Of a stretch of 64,000 nt of DNA, positions 15,157 to 24,414 are shown piece by piece (position 1 is the first letter of the stretch; every line of letters starts with the position of its first letter). Source of the stretch: Clostridiales bacterium (GTDB lineage Bacteria; Bacillota; Clostridia; Monoglobales; Monoglobaceae); assembly GCA_019419865.1 (NCBI GenBank), contig JAHZIG010000007.1, positions 1-64,000 on the forward strand, read 5' to 3'. The position numbers and the translations under genes were made by a program. The notes below the pieces were generated by a model. The model ran no database searches. It was not told the origin of the DNA and saw only the letters and a list, made by a program, of their open reading frames with translations.

Positions 15157-17175
15157 TTATTGGTTAATATAGTTATAAAAACCGTTGAGCATTTGAGCCG
15201 CCTGCGCTCTTGTAGCCGTAGCCTGAGGAGCGAACGTACCGTCGCCCATACCGTTGATTATTCCTATCTCAACCAGAGAATAGACCGCCAGTTTTGCGTA
15301 ATCTCCGATCTCAGCGTCGTCGCTGAAAGAACCTGTCGACGACGGGTTGGGGCTTCCAAGCGCTCTGTAGATGATAACGGCCATATCCTGACGGGTGATG
15401 TTCTGACCGACGCCGAACGTGCCGTCCTCAAAACCGGTTATAAGGTTGTTGTTTGCCGCCGCAGCTACGAAAGGCGCGTACCACTCGCCCGCTACAACGT
15501 CGCTGAAACTTGAAGTCGCCGAATCGTTTACGGTGTATCCCATGCACATAACGATCATCTTAGCAAACTGTTCGCGGGTTACGTTGTCGTTTGGAGCGAA
15601 CGTGCCGTCGCCCATACCGTTGATTATTCCAAGGCTTGCAAGGTGATTTATAGCTTCCTGAGCCCACTCAACGTCGCCTAAGTCGGTGAATCCGGTCGTT
15701 GTTCCGGGAGCCGCGGTCGGAGTAGTCGTTCCATTATCTGTGGTTCCGCCTGTGCTTCCGCCCCAGCCGTTGCCTGTTCCGCCGCTGCTGTAGCTGTTAG
15801 AAGAAGTGTAGGCTATAACTGTGATAGAACCGCCAACCGAATAATCCGCTACTTCGCTCGGCGAGAGCGTGAGTCTGTTGTTGCTGAACATTCCCGAACC
15901 GACGTTACTGCCGTTGACGGTTACTCTGTTTATGTAATATCCGTTGCTTACCGCGAAGGTTATTATCAGGCTGTCCTCGCCGTTAGGTTCGATATCGCTA
16001 ACGGTCGTGTTTGTCGAGCTGGAGTTGTGGCTGACCAGACCCGACACGCTTACGCTTGATATACCGTTGTTTGTCGTTATATAAAGGTTGAATATTTCGC
16101 CGTCGCCGCCCGTCATATCCAATATTTTATTTTCAACGATCTCCAGGGCGTCGTCAACGTCAATCTGAGCCGATACGACAGAGTTCCTTGCGTTTTCAAT
16201 AGCCGAAGGAGAAGACGTGTCGGAATCTAAATAATTCTCAAGAGTCGTCGTTCTTTCAACGAGGATCTCCAAAGCGTCCTCAGTATCGGAAATATATCCT
16301 CTCAGCTCCGTACGATCTTCGGATGAATAGTCGGTGTTCGACGCGTATCTGTTCTCATATGTGCTGAGTCTGTTTGCGACCGCGGTATTCTGTCTGTTAG
16401 CCGATTCAAGCACGTCGCTTGCGGTCATAGCTTCAGTTTCTCCCGAAACGATTATATTGTATGCCGGCATATCGAAAGTTACAGTGAAATCCTCGCCGAG
16501 CGTTTCGCCGCCTGAGATATCGACGTTATCAGCAGCTAATTCAACGGAACTGATTTCTGCAACTTCAGCCGTAGCTTCGGGTTTTTCCGTGGTCTCCGGC
16601 TCTGTTGTAGCTTCCGGCTCCGCCGTAGTCTCAGGTTCTGTCGTAGCGTCCGGATCCGCCGTTACTTCCGGTTCGGTAGTAGCCTCTGGTGAAGAGGTAG
16701 CTTCCGGTTCGTCCGTAGCCTCGGGCGAGGAAGTCGCTTCTGCAGGAGTATAGTAAACGCTTGTGAACTTATATCCGCGCTGCGCCGTACCCTCGACCGT
16801 TATCTCGGTTCCTTCAGGAGCTCTGGTCGGCGAAACTTCGAGGTTCGCGTTATCGGGATCGTCTACGGTTATTGTGTAGTTCTGACCCGACGGAGCCGAA
16901 GTAGCCGTAGGAGCTGAAGTCGCTTCCGGTTCGCTTGTAGCTTCAGGTTCTGTAGTAGCCTCCGCGTCGGCGGTCGCTTCCGGATCGGTCGTAGCGTCCG
17001 GTTCCTGAGTACTTTCAGCCGTTTCTGTCGTCTCTGTTGTTTCTGTGTTAGCTTCTTCTGCGATAGTCGTTTCGCTATCGCCTGCGCCCGCGTTTTCAGC
17101 GAACGCCGACATTGGCAAAGTGAAAACGATCATGCACAGCGCCAGAAGAAGCGCGATGCTTTTTAAATTTTTCAT
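15157..17175 (-). CDS. S-layer-homology (SLH) domain cell-surface protein
   Basis: 672 residues with a signal peptide (about 1-28, ending MSAFAEN). Acidic Thr/Glu/Pro/Ala repeats of the TEPEAT type (about 40-95 and 150-215) flank a small beta segment. A helical region follows (about 240-350), then a beta domain and a Gly/Ser/Thr linker. Three C-terminal SLH domains (about 495-672) show the motifs GIINGMGDGTFAPNDNVTREQ, NLITGFEDGTFGVG..ITRQD and GIINGMGDGTFAPQATATRAQ. SLH domains bind pyruvylated secondary wall polymers, so this is a non-covalently anchored wall protein. The start is ATG 17175 with GGAGG eight bases upstream; the TTG before it is not used. It lies only 51 bases after metG on the same strand. 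A strong terminator follows. Confidence 0.9.
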   Translation of the reverse strand: MKNLKSIALLLALCMIVFTLPMSAFAENAGAGDSETTIAEEANTETTETTETAESTQEPDATTDPEATADAEATTEPEATSEPEATSAPTATSAPSGQNYTITVDDPDNANLEVSPTRAPEGTEITVEGTAQRGYKFTSVYYTPAEATSSPEATDEPEATSSPEATTEPEVTADPDATTEPETTAEPEATTEPETTEKPEATAEVAEISSVELAADNVDISGGETLGEDFTVTFDMPAYNIIVSGETEAMTASDVLESANRQNTAVANRLSTYENRYASNTDYSSEDRTELRGYISDTEDALEILVERTTTLENYLDSDTSSPSAIENARNSVVSAQIDVDDALEIVENKILDMTGGDGEIFNLYITTNNGISSVSVSGLVSHNSSSTNTTVSDIEPNGEDSLIITFAVSNGYYINRVTVNGSNVGSGMFSNNRLTLSPSEVADYSVGGSITVIAYTSSNSYSSGGTGNGWGGSTGGTTDNGTTTPTAAPGTTTGFTDLGDVEWAQEAINHLASLGIINGMGDGTFAPNDNVTREQFAKMIVMCMGYTVNDSATSSFSDVVAGEWYAPFVAAAANNNLITGFEDGTFGVGQNITRQDMAVIIYRALGSPNPSSTGSFSDDAEIGDYAKLAVYSLVEIGIINGMGDGTFAPQATATRAQAAQMLNGFYNYINQ

Positions 17176-17226
17176 CAATAATCCTCCATATTATTTATAT
17201 AATTGATTTAATTTATTTTTTTCATT

Positions 17227-19278
17227 TTAATTTTCTTCCCGGATAAACATAGGGAAGAAGTCGACGCGCGGCTCGAGGAACTTGAACTTATGTCCCGGTT
17301 CGACGAAGTCGCTTATCTTATCGAAGATCCTGTCCCAGCTCCAGAACTCGTCGCTTATGTTCATATAATCAAGCAGCATTTCAGTTCCTTTGGGGGCTAC
17401 CGGGTGCATAAGAACCATAGCCGTTCTTACCATATGCAGAGTATTGGTAAGAATTTGATTTCTCAGCTCGCTATGCGCCGGGTCGCCTTCCTTTTCCATT
17501 TTATCGGCGACCGCGATATTCTTAGCCCAGTATTTATTGGCGTCTCTTATATAGCTGTCCATAAGGCTCATGACCGTATGGAATTCAAACTTGTACATCG
17601 CGTGTTCGTACTTCAAGATAGTCTCCTTAGAACTGTGGAGAACGTCTTCCGATACTTCGCCTTCGGGTAGAGCACCGTCGTTGTACTTTTGCAAAGTATA
17701 GAAGCAGGAACGCGCTACGCGGTTGAACACGTTTGAGAGCAGTTTGCCTTCCTTCTGGACCGGGTCTGCGTCTTTTTCGCCCGCGGTCGGGTTGAGCGGC
17801 TTCGGCTGGAAGCTCACGCTCTTCATGCTGAGTCCGAGACTCAGGAAATGCGCCCTTAAATGCTCTGCCGAGTAGTAGTCGAGAAGTTCTTCAGCCATAG
17901 GCGGTTTGATATCGCCGCTGCTGCTCGCTTTTTTATTCAAAAACAGTATATGGTTATTCGCTACCAGCGTCGGAAGCGTGAGCTGTCCGTCCTTTGGCTT
18001 GGTCGTAAGGTTATCCTTACCCTGAGTCGCCATAAACATCGCCATTTCGGCTATGCCGTAGAAGTAGATGTTATCCTGCCCAATGAACTGGTACACCTTG
18101 GCGTCCTCGCTCATCCAGTACTTCTTCCATTCGTCGTCCGGCGCGCCTTGTTGTTTTAAATATGTTTTTGTAAACGATATAGGAGCCCAGAGCGATTCCG
18201 GCCATACCCAGATAGTGAGTCCTTCCTCGCCGTCTAAAACGGGAGCGGGAACGCCCCATTCTATGTTTCCGGTAAGCCTGAACGGAACGAGCGTTTTTCC
18301 CGCGCGGAAACGGATCCCGTTTTCGTTCAGGAGATTTTTAGCCGCTTCGCGGTCGTCCAGATCTTTGAATATCAGCGAGAACGAGGTCTTGTTTTCCTCC
18401 GTATCAAGCTCGTGCTCGGGAAGCTCCGCTTTAAGTCCTTCGTACGTCTCGAAGAAATCGTTCTTTACATATAATATAGGCGGAAGCATAAACTCCTTTA
18501 TGGTGGCGCTGACAAGCGGCCGCACGTCGTCCGATTCTTCAAGCTCGCCGACGTATTTTTTAAGCAGGTCGCTGAACTTCGTCAGGTCGATATACCAATT
18601 TGCAACGTCGCGCATCTCGGGAGTCTCGCCTGTGAGCGTGCTTTTCGGATCGATGAGGTCGGCGGGCATATACTGATGTCCGAGCGAACACTCGTCGGCG
18701 TAAGCTTTGTCCGACTGACACTTATCGACAGGACATTTTCCGACAACCTGGCGGCCGTTTAAGAACTGTCCCGCTTTAGCGTCGTAAAACTGGGAAGTTA
18801 CCAATTTTTCCAGGAATCCATTTTTGTACCAAAGCTCCATCAGCTCGGCGCTGACCTTAGCGTGGATATCCTTGCTCTCGCCGAGTCCCGAAGCCGCGAA
18901 CAGGTTCAGGCTTATGTCGTAATCGCTGAGCGTCTGTTTTTGGCTTTCATGGTTTTGTCTTACGAAGTCCTCGATACTGCCGCTGAATTCGCCGCTCTCT
19001 TTAAGCTTGCGATAGCTTTCGACGATCGGCGAGCCGTAACAGTCGGTGCCGCTGACGAATATGACGTTTTCTTTACCGATCCTGTCTCTCAGGAATCTCG
19101 CAAGTACGTCCGCCGGAACGAACACTCCGCCCACGTGCCCGAAGTGCAGTTTTTTATTGCCGTAGGGCATGCCTCCGGTGATCACCGCGCGTTTCGGAAA
19201 CGCCGGTCTGGGTATATCGAATACGCTCGCCTTTTTTGGCCTGTTGTAGCCGTTTCTATCATTTTTCATCGCTGCCAT
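17227..19278 (-). CDS. metG: Methionyl-tRNA synthetase, variant with altered KMSKS loop
   Basis: 683 residues; charges tRNA-Met with methionine. The class I Rossmann start is TGGMPYGNKKLHFGHVGG, with the HIGH box as HFGH at 45-48. A zinc knuckle CPVDKC..(about ten)..C lies near residues 180-195, and the editing/CP insertion and C-terminal anticodon helices are present. The segment that should read KMSKS is NKKASSSG at 448-455, so the usual second Lys is not obvious. The first 25 residues are an extra basic extension. ATG 19278 follows AGGAGG by six bases; the longer ATG 19302 would include that site. It lies downstream of gltX on the same strand with 275 bases between. No T-box leader was found. 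It could be a clade-specific MetRS or a paralogue. Confidence 0.88.
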   Translation of the reverse strand: MAAMKNDRNGYNRPKKASVFDIPRPAFPKRAVITGGMPYGNKKLHFGHVGGVFVPADVLARFLRDRIGKENVIFVSGTDCYGSPIVESYRKLKESGEFSGSIEDFVRQNHESQKQTLSDYDISLNLFAASGLGESKDIHAKVSAELMELWYKNGFLEKLVTSQFYDAKAGQFLNGRQVVGKCPVDKCQSDKAYADECSLGHQYMPADLIDPKSTLTGETPEMRDVANWYIDLTKFSDLLKKYVGELEESDDVRPLVSATIKEFMLPPILYVKNDFFETYEGLKAELPEHELDTEENKTSFSLIFKDLDDREAAKNLLNENGIRFRAGKTLVPFRLTGNIEWGVPAPVLDGEEGLTIWVWPESLWAPISFTKTYLKQQGAPDDEWKKYWMSEDAKVYQFIGQDNIYFYGIAEMAMFMATQGKDNLTTKPKDGQLTLPTLVANNHILFLNKKASSSGDIKPPMAEELLDYYSAEHLRAHFLSLGLSMKSVSFQPKPLNPTAGEKDADPVQKEGKLLSNVFNRVARSCFYTLQKYNDGALPEGEVSEDVLHSSKETILKYEHAMYKFEFHTVMSLMDSYIRDANKYWAKNIAVADKMEKEGDPAHSELRNQILTNTLHMVRTAMVLMHPVAPKGTEMLLDYMNISDEFWSWDRIFDKISDFVEPGHKFKFLEPRVDFFPMFIREEN

Positions 19279-19445
19279 TTGCCGCCTCCTGCCAAAGTTC
19301 ATATGATCTCTATTTTATGGCCAATTTTAATAATACCATATAAATATAAATAAATTCTTACGTTTTTATAAATTTAATATTTCATATCAGTTAAAAACGC
19401 CGCAGATAACGCTGTTTATTTGTTTTATACCCCATACTTGTCAAT

Positions 19446-19465
19446 TTGGGGAATTATTTCCCCAA
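19446..19465. repeat. 20-bp perfect palindrome upstream of metG
   Basis: TTGGGGAA and TTCCCCAA arms with a 4-base loop, adjacent to a minus-strand TTGACA. It could be an operator or the end of the gltX transcript; no T-run follows. The rest of 19279-19553 shows no gene. Confidence 0.5.
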
Positions 19466-19553
19466 GGGTTTAAAGATTTGATTCCATCCCTCAAGGCCGC
19501 GCGAACGATCGAACCGTTTTATCGGCCGAGCGCGGTATCGGCGGTCGGGATTT

Positions 19554-21200
19554 CTAATTAAGAGCGTTCTCTATCCGCTTTCTCATTCTGTCCTCGCCTA
19601 TTATGTGGATGATCTCCCATAGGTCGGGGGAGTTTGTCCTGCCGGTCAGGGCTACGCGGATAACCGAACTGACGTCGCTTATGCTGCCTTTATACATATC
19701 GGGATTCTTTTTGTAATCCTTAGGCTTTACCGCGTATCCAAGCTCGGCGGTTATATCTCTTACCTTCTGGAACCACGCGGAATTGTCGTCCGAGTAATCG
19801 AAGGTTTCCAAATACTTTTCGAGTATTGCCTTTTTGTCCTCGTCCGAAACATTTTCCGGGAAATCGTCCTCTATTTTAAACGTCTCGTCAAAATAGAAGG
19901 AGATGAACTCCGTCGCCTGCTTCCAGTTGGTCAGATCCTTTCTCGGTCTCGCCGCGTGTCTGCCGACGTCCAGAACTTTTTCGGTATACTCTCTGTCTCT
20001 GGTGAACAGCTCGTAGAATTCGGGATTATATTCCTTTAGCCAGTCCGCAAATTCAGCGTATATATCTTTGACGTCTGTAGCGAGCAAAATGTTCCGGCTT
20101 ACATCCTCAAATTTCATAATATCAAAGAGCGCGCCCGAATTACTCATCTTATCCAAGGTAAATTCAAAGTCGTTCGCGTCCGCGCCGGGGTTCGCGATAC
20201 GCCACTCCTCGTAGTTTGAGTTAAGCACCGTCAGCAGATATTCCCAAACCGCCGCGGGCGAATAGCCCTCGGCGCGGTAATATTCGAGACCAAGCTCCGG
20301 ATCTTTGCGCTTTGAAAGCTTTCTCTTCGTATCGCCGTCCATCTTCATAAGCACCGCGGTGTGACAGTAGATAGGACGTTCCCAGCCGAACGTATCGAAC
20401 AGCTGAACGTGTATCGGCAGAGTAGAGAGCCATTCTTCGCCCCTTATAACATGAGTCGTTCTCATCAGGTGGTCGTCTATAACGTGAGCGAAGTGGTATG
20501 TGGGTATCCCGTCCGACTTCAGCAGGACGAAATCCTGATAGTTTTCCGAGACGTTCAGTTCGCCTCTGATCCCGTCGAAGACCTTAACGTGATTCTCTTC
20601 TTTTCCGTTTGAACGGAATCTTAAAACGTATTCCTCGCCGGCGTTTATCCTTTTCTCGATCTCGTCGTACTCTGCGTCTCTATATTTAGCCCACTTGCCG
20701 TAATAGCCGAAGTTCTGTTTTGAGCGCGTCTGTTCCTCGCGCATTTGGGTCAGTTCCTCCTCGGTGCAGAAGCACGGATAGGCGAGCCCCATCTGAACCA
20801 ATTTCTTAGCGAAGCATTGATAGATATCTTTTCTCATTCTCTGTCTGTAAGGCCCGTAGGCGCCGTTGTCGGCGTCCGGATCGGCCGTCGCGCCCTCGTC
20901 GAAGCGTATGCCGAAGAAATCCATAGCCGATATAACGAGATCGACCGCGCCTTCTACTTCGCGTTTCGCGTCGGTGTCTTCTATTCTGAGATAAAAAATA
21001 CCGCCGCTCTGATGAGCGAGACGTTCGCCGATTATCGCGTTATATAGGTTACCGAGATGTACGAAACCGGTGGGGCTGGGACCTATTCTCGTAACCTTGG
21101 CGCCGCTCGGTAGATCGCGCGGCGGATATTTTTCCTCATAGTATTCGGGCGTCTTGTCGATATCCCCAAATAACAGTTCAGCGAGCTTATTGTAATCCAT
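19554..21200 (-). CDS. gltX: Glutamyl-tRNA synthetase
   Basis: 548 residues; attaches glutamate to tRNA-Glu for translation and, in many Clostridia, for the tRNA-dependent amidotransferase route and heme synthesis. The nucleotide-binding signature GPSPTGFVHLGN (HIGH box HLGN) is near residue 40, YLRIEDTD near 80, and the KMSKS-type loop KRKLSKRKD near 300. A zinc-like PCFCTEEE segment lies near 145. The helical C-terminal anticodon region is present. ATG 21200 is preferred (AGGAG about ten bases upstream) over a remote in-frame start at 21254. The promoter TTGACT-N17-TAAAAT lies at 21322-21294. Confidence 0.93.
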   Translation of the reverse strand: MDYNKLAELLFGDIDKTPEYYEEKYPPRDLPSGAKVTRIGPSPTGFVHLGNLYNAIIGERLAHQSGGIFYLRIEDTDAKREVEGAVDLVISAMDFFGIRFDEGATADPDADNGAYGPYRQRMRKDIYQCFAKKLVQMGLAYPCFCTEEELTQMREEQTRSKQNFGYYGKWAKYRDAEYDEIEKRINAGEEYVLRFRSNGKEENHVKVFDGIRGELNVSENYQDFVLLKSDGIPTYHFAHVIDDHLMRTTHVIRGEEWLSTLPIHVQLFDTFGWERPIYCHTAVLMKMDGDTKRKLSKRKDPELGLEYYRAEGYSPAAVWEYLLTVLNSNYEEWRIANPGADANDFEFTLDKMSNSGALFDIMKFEDVSRNILLATDVKDIYAEFADWLKEYNPEFYELFTRDREYTEKVLDVGRHAARPRKDLTNWKQATEFISFYFDETFKIEDDFPENVSDEDKKAILEKYLETFDYSDDNSAWFQKVRDITAELGYAVKPKDYKKNPDMYKGSISDVSSVIRVALTGRTNSPDLWEIIHIIGEDRMRKRIENALN

Positions 21201-21293
21201 AATAGCGTTTCTCCTAAAAATAAATTCTAAATTGCCGATCTGTTTATCTTTCATGTTAATAAACGTTTGTATGACAATTTTTTTAATTTATAT

Positions 21294-21322
21294 ATTTTAC
21301 TATCTTTTTTATAAAAAGTCAA
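21294..21322 (-). promoter_or_regulatory. Promoter of gltX
   Basis: Minus strand TTGACT (21322-21317), 17-base spacer, TAAAAT (21299-21294). The rest of 21323-21480 contains no gene that I can support. Confidence 0.65.
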
Positions 21323-21480
21323 TACTCCGCGGCTTTGCGGCGCGTGAATCTGAGTAGAGGCTTCAAGCCGATATCGAGGAATAATTTGATTTTAGCTATT
21401 GTTTTTAGTCGTAATATAAGTTTTTTATTGTATTTTAGCACAAATTTTATACGTTTATGTTGAAATATTTTTAAGCGGCA

Positions 21481-21513
21481 ATTCCGCAGCTATTGTTAAT
21501 TAAGCTGCGGAAT
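21481..21513 (-). terminator. Hairpin after the anti-sigma gene, possible terminator
   Basis: ATTCCGCAGC and GCTGCGGAAT form a perfect 10-bp stem. The minus-strand tail (TGCCGCTTAAAAAT) is not a clean T-run, so termination is likely but not certain. Confidence 0.55.
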
Positions 21514-21553
21514 GTTATGTTGCATTTAAAATATAAATAACAGTTGACGTTAT

Positions 21554-22615
21554 TTAATCGTCAGGCTCCGTAGTTTGCGGCGACGGCGAAGGAGACGGAG
21601 AACTCTCAGAATCGTCCGAGTACGTCTCGTCGATGGGAGCCGATCCGCCTGATGCGGATCCCGGATCCGGCGCGCTTTCGAGAATAGAAGAAGACCCGAC
21701 CGTTTCCGATTCGGCGGAGCCGGAAGAACCCTGCGCGGAACCGCCGCCCGCTCCCCCGCCTAAAGAACCTCCTGAAGAGGTCCCGCCGGACGCGCTTGAA
21801 GCGGAGCCGCCGCCTGAGGAACTTACGGCAGGATCGGAGTCGCCTGAGTTTGAGGATTCAGGAATCGAGCTGCCGGAAAAAATTGAAGAATCGTCGGATG
21901 CGGCGCTTGCGCCGCCGCTCATAACCGGAGGTCCGTAGTCGTCGTACGAGCTTTCAGATTGATCCGACTCGTCCGAGCCGCCGGTTGACGGGGAGGTCGA
22001 TCCGGACGTTTCGTAAGCCGACGTATCCGCGGCGCTTTGAGCGCTGTTTTCGGCTTGCGGCCGAGCGTCGTTTTGGCTTGATTGGTCGGCCGAGGAATTA
22101 GAAGCGGAGGCCTGGGCGGCGGAGCCGGAACCCGTTTCGGAATGCGTCGAGCCGTCAGAAGTCGCTGCGGACGAATCGGAAACCGAGGAGCGAGACGCTG
22201 GGGAGGAGGCGTTTAAATCGGGCGTTCGGCCTGCGTCCGACGAACCGGAGAAGTTTTCCGCGCCGTCCGCATTCCGAGCGTTTGCCGGGTCGGAATCCGG
22301 TCGCGGATTAATCTCGTCGGGCGTCGACTCGAATTGCGGCAAAGCCGTTTCCGGCGTTTCCGTCTGAGAAATAGAGTCCGAGGAGGACGGAACGTCTAAA
22401 GGTTGCGCTTGATCGAGGTTCATAAAGCTAAAATAGCTCGACGATATGATAACCAGCGCAAGGCATGCGGCGAGACCTGAGACGCGTTTTATATAAAACA
22501 TTTTTTGTATTTTTTTGTTTTTGTCGGCGAGCGCTTTGTCCAATATCTTCCGCTTTGATTCGTCCGAAAGGGTTATTTTGTCCATCGCTTTTTTATAACC
22601 GTTATTCAAAGTCAT
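21554..22615 (-). CDS. Membrane anti-sigma-like protein with long Ser-rich extracellular tail
   Basis: 353 residues. A short cytoplasmic N-terminus (about 1-40, with TLSDESKRKILDKALA, a typical anti-sigma start) leads to one membrane segment (about 44-66, VSGLAACLALVIISSSYFSF). About 285 residues of Ser/Gly/Asp/Glu-rich, apparently disordered sequence follow, ending in a PSPSPSP stretch. The gene starts nine bases after the ECF sigma gene and has its own AAAGGAGG site, so translation is coupled and the pair almost certainly works as sigma plus anti-sigma. The tail has no recognised sensor fold; it could reach into the wall and report envelope stress. No catalytic or zinc (ZAS) motif is visible. 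Confidence 0.85.
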   Translation of the reverse strand: MTLNNGYKKAMDKITLSDESKRKILDKALADKNKKIQKMFYIKRVSGLAACLALVIISSSYFSFMNLDQAQPLDVPSSSDSISQTETPETALPQFESTPDEINPRPDSDPANARNADGAENFSGSSDAGRTPDLNASSPASRSSVSDSSAATSDGSTHSETGSGSAAQASASNSSADQSSQNDARPQAENSAQSAADTSAYETSGSTSPSTGGSDESDQSESSYDDYGPPVMSGGASAASDDSSIFSGSSIPESSNSGDSDPAVSSSGGGSASSASGGTSSGGSLGGGAGGGSAQGSSGSAESETVGSSSILESAPDPGSASGGSAPIDETYSDDSESSPSPSPSPQTTEPDD

Positions 22616-22624
22616 AGTCCTCCT

Positions 22625-23089
22625 TTAATATTTTTTTAGCTGAAGCCGCGCTCGATGCAATATCGAACGCACAGTAGATTCGCGCTTGCCAATAAAATGA
22701 GATATTTCCATTGTTTTGTAGCCCTCGTAGTAGTACAGATGAACGACTATCCTGTATTGCTGAGGCAGGCTCATGACCGCCTGCATGATCGTACTGTCGC
22801 TGTCGTAACCGTCGCTTTCCGCGCTTTCGGGGATATCGTCTATAGAGCATGTATTTTTGTTCCAAAATAGCTTGAGTTTGTTTTTGCAGACGTTTATTGT
22901 CGCGCGTATAAACCAAGCTTTTTCGTGTTCGTCGCTTTCAAATGAAAGGTTCTTCTCGAATACTTTAATAAATACGTCCTGTACCGCGTCCTCTGAATCC
23001 GGGATGTTTTTTAGGTATGAAAAGGCGAGCCGCAGACACATGTCTCCGTATTTTTCAATAAGACGTTCGGCGTAATCGTTTGTAACCAT
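22625..23089 (-). CDS. ECF-type RNA polymerase sigma factor
   Basis: 154 residues. Sigma region 2 covers about residues 8-75, with SYLKNIPDSEDAVQDVFIKVF as the 2.2/2.3 core and AWFIRATINVCKN as 2.4. Region 4 covers about 103-152, with MSLPQQYRIVVHLYYYEGYKT and the recognition helix ESTVRSILHRARLQLKK. The acidic linker is short, as in SigV/SigM-like Clostridial ECFs. The anti-sigma-like membrane protein follows directly. Upstream on the same strand, 164 bases away, is a DUF4367-like secreted protein that may belong to the same regulon. Confidence 0.92.
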   Translation of the reverse strand: MVTNDYAERLIEKYGDMCLRLAFSYLKNIPDSEDAVQDVFIKVFEKNLSFESDEHEKAWFIRATINVCKNKLKLFWNKNTCSIDDIPESAESDGYDSDSTIMQAVMSLPQQYRIVVHLYYYEGYKTMEISHFIGKRESTVRSILHRARLQLKKY

Positions 23090-23253
23090 GCCCGGCGACC
23101 CTCCCCAGTTTGAAATATTTGATCGGCGTCTAAAGCCGCAGGACGAATTCGCGGCTTAATATAGACGTTTTTAGCTTGTTAATAGTTCCGTAACTTGTAT
23201 ATCGCGTGTGAAATTTTAGTTAAGCGCGCTTTAACCATATGATTATAGCGCCG

Positions 23254-24138
23254 TTACTTTATATTTTCAATAATTAAAATAATGTCCGCTTCGGAAAGTC
23301 CGGCGTCCGAAGATATTGAAAAGGCGTATTCGCCATTGTTCCAGACCGCGCCGCGGATAAGTCCGCCGTCGCGTCTAAGCTCGACGTCGGCGCCGTTTAC
23401 CGATACCGTTTTTATGTCGTCGTAGACGTTATAGTCTCCGCTGATATCGCCGTCGTCCTTAGCGGTTCTGTATGATATACGGTTTTCGTCTTTAGCGTAG
23501 TCGAGCTGTAAAAGACTTTCGCCTATGGTGTAAACGGCGGTCTGAGCGTATCCGTCGGGAATTACTGAAGGGATCGCCGCGTCAAAACCGAGCGCTTTTT
23601 CGGCTTCTTCGGTCGAAGCGTATTCCGCATATGGACTCGGGATCTGCGTTTTTGTATCTTGAGAGGTTATGTATATCGTATTCCCAATGATATTTACCGC
23701 GTCCGGATCTGATAATAGCAAAGAGAACAATTCCACCGGAACATATGTAACGCCGTTTACCGTCTCGGCGGCCGCGCCGAGCGATTCGGGCGCCGACATG
23801 CCTATCGCTTTGGAGCTCGCCGTATAATAGCTGTCCGCGCCGAGATAGACGGTCGTGTTTACCTCGCCGTTATCAAGGAACACGCTTTCCTCCGATTCGT
23901 TCCATATTACTTCAAAACCGAGAGCTTCGCCTATGAGACGCAGCGGCGCCATAGCGACGCCGTTTTTTGAGTATATCGTCGTACCGTTTAGATCGAGCGA
24001 CGAGTTGTCTACGATGATTTGGCATTCTGCCGCGCCGGACGTACAAGCTTCTCCTGCCTCGGCCGCAGAGACGGACGCGAAGGTTGACGCGGCGATTATT
24101 CCGCTTAATATAATAGAACATATTTTATTTGATTTCAT
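23254..24138 (-). CDS. Secreted protein with copper-amine-oxidase N-like and DUF4367-like domains
   Basis: 294 residues, signal peptide about 1-25 (ending SVSAAEAG). Residues about 38-165 form a copper amine oxidase N-terminal-like (stalk) domain, with SLDLNGTTIY, MAPLRLIGEALGFEVIW and YVPVELFSLLL. This module is common in Clostridial envelope proteins and binds no copper by itself. Residues about 180-294 resemble DUF4367 (IPDGY, SGDYNVY, final GLSEADIILIIENIK), a domain often found with ECF sigma/anti-sigma operons. ATG 24138 with AAGGAGG eight bases upstream is chosen over the longer frame from 24237. It lies upstream of the ECF pair on the same strand with no evident terminator between. 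Confidence 0.82.
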   Translation of the reverse strand: MKSNKICSIILSGIIAASTFASVSAAEAGEACTSGAAECQIIVDNSSLDLNGTTIYSKNGVAMAPLRLIGEALGFEVIWNESEESVFLDNGEVNTTVYLGADSYYTASSKAIGMSAPESLGAAAETVNGVTYVPVELFSLLLSDPDAVNIIGNTIYITSQDTKTQIPSPYAEYASTEEAEKALGFDAAIPSVIPDGYAQTAVYTIGESLLQLDYAKDENRISYRTAKDDGDISGDYNVYDDIKTVSVNGADVELRRDGGLIRGAVWNNGEYAFSISSDAGLSEADIILIIENIK

Positions 24139-24302
24139 GATATTTTCCTCCTTAAGATGGTATATAATAAAACGTTTGTAACTGAGGTCCTCATATATAT
24201 TACAACTCAGGGTCGTAAATTGTTGCAGTATTATCAAATAATTCCGAAATTTATTAAATTTGTTTTTAATACGGCCTGAGTAATGGAAAATGTTGAGACA
24301 AG

Positions 24303-24334
24303 TAAAAACGGCATACAGTTTTTCTATATGCCGT
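24303..24334 (-). terminator. Intrinsic terminator of the MATE gene
   Basis: ACGGCATA pairs with TATGCCGT, followed on the minus strand by TTTTTACTT. It lies between the MATE gene and the 23254-24138 gene. Confidence 0.8.
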
Positions 24335-24414
24335 AAGAGATTTATATTTAATTTTTTATTATCCGAATATAAAATATAACGCGGAGGCCTATAAAGCCGG
24401 CAGAATAAACGCGT

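Noticed and set aside
16334..16753. Plus-strand Val/Ser-rich frame
   Set aside because: Complement of the Thr/Glu/Pro repeats of the SLH protein.
19279..21540. T-box leaders ahead of metG or gltX
   Set aside because: No TGGNACCGCG-like T-box sequence or specifier stem was seen upstream of either gene.
21633..21938. Plus-strand Pro/Glu-rich frame
   Set aside because: Shadow of the Ser-rich tail of the anti-sigma-like protein; no ribosome site.
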